5,226 bases of DNA from Phycisphaerales bacterium UBA1926 (lineage in GTDB: Bacteria > Planctomycetota > Phycisphaerae > Phycisphaerales > UBA1924): contig DDFO01000026.1 of assembly GCA_002337215.1 (NCBI GenBank), forward strand, positions 95,259 through 100,484, read 5' to 3'. The notes below the pieces were generated by a model. That model did not search any database. It saw nothing but the letters and a program-made list of their open reading frames with translations, and was not told the DNA's origin. Both the position numbers and the translations under genes were made by a program. This document shows, piece by piece, positions 5,196 through 5,226 of this stretch (position 1 is its first letter; every line of letters starts with the position of its first letter).

Positions 5196-5226
5196 TTCGA
5201 CACCCGGCGCGTTCGCATCCGAACAC

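Overview
This is a GC-rich bacterial window, roughly two thirds G+C by eye. Its character points to a Gram-negative, diderm organism: two proteins carry lipoprotein signal peptides, and an envelope adaptor carries a TolC-docking motif. The combination of a probable futalosine-pathway menaquinone gene, a long-coiled-coil membrane fusion protein and a DUF4157 mini-protein would suit a planctomycete, perhaps of the Phycisphaerae type. That placement is an inference from gene style, not a sequence match.

Layout from left to right: (1) 1-297, minus strand, is the N-terminal 99 codons of a nucleosidase of the futalosine hydrolase (MqnB) type, cut by the window edge. (2) 298-687 is a 390-base non-coding stretch between divergent genes. 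It holds a pair of 11-bp direct repeats next to a TTTAAT box. (3) 688-2529, plus strand, is a lipoprotein periplasmic adaptor (HlyD/AcrA/MacA superfamily) with an RLS TolC-docking motif and a long acidic, proline-rich tail. (4) 2554-2865, minus strand and convergent with the adaptor, is a 103-residue stand-alone DUF4157 (eCIS-core-like) protein with an HEAAH motif and a lysine-rich N-terminus. (5) 2866-3172 is a divergent intergenic region with inverted repeats. (6) 3173-3595, plus strand, is a small unrecognised lipoprotein. (7) 3634-3661 is a strong intrinsic terminator whose T-tract serves the minus strand. (8) 3717-5141, minus strand, is a complete NhaA Na+/H+ antiporter with an ideal Shine-Dalgarno sequence, a hairpin just upstream of it and a candidate promoter.

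No two adjacent genes lie on the same strand, so nothing here looks like an operon. The genes appear to be independent units: menaquinone biosynthesis, envelope export, an unknown putative peptidase-fold protein, an unknown envelope lipoprotein, and sodium/pH homeostasis. The adaptor lacks any visible pump or outer-membrane partner, and the DUF4157 protein lacks any visible injection-system genes. These two are the points most worth following up. I saw no rRNA, tRNA, CRISPR array, insertion sequence or integration signature.
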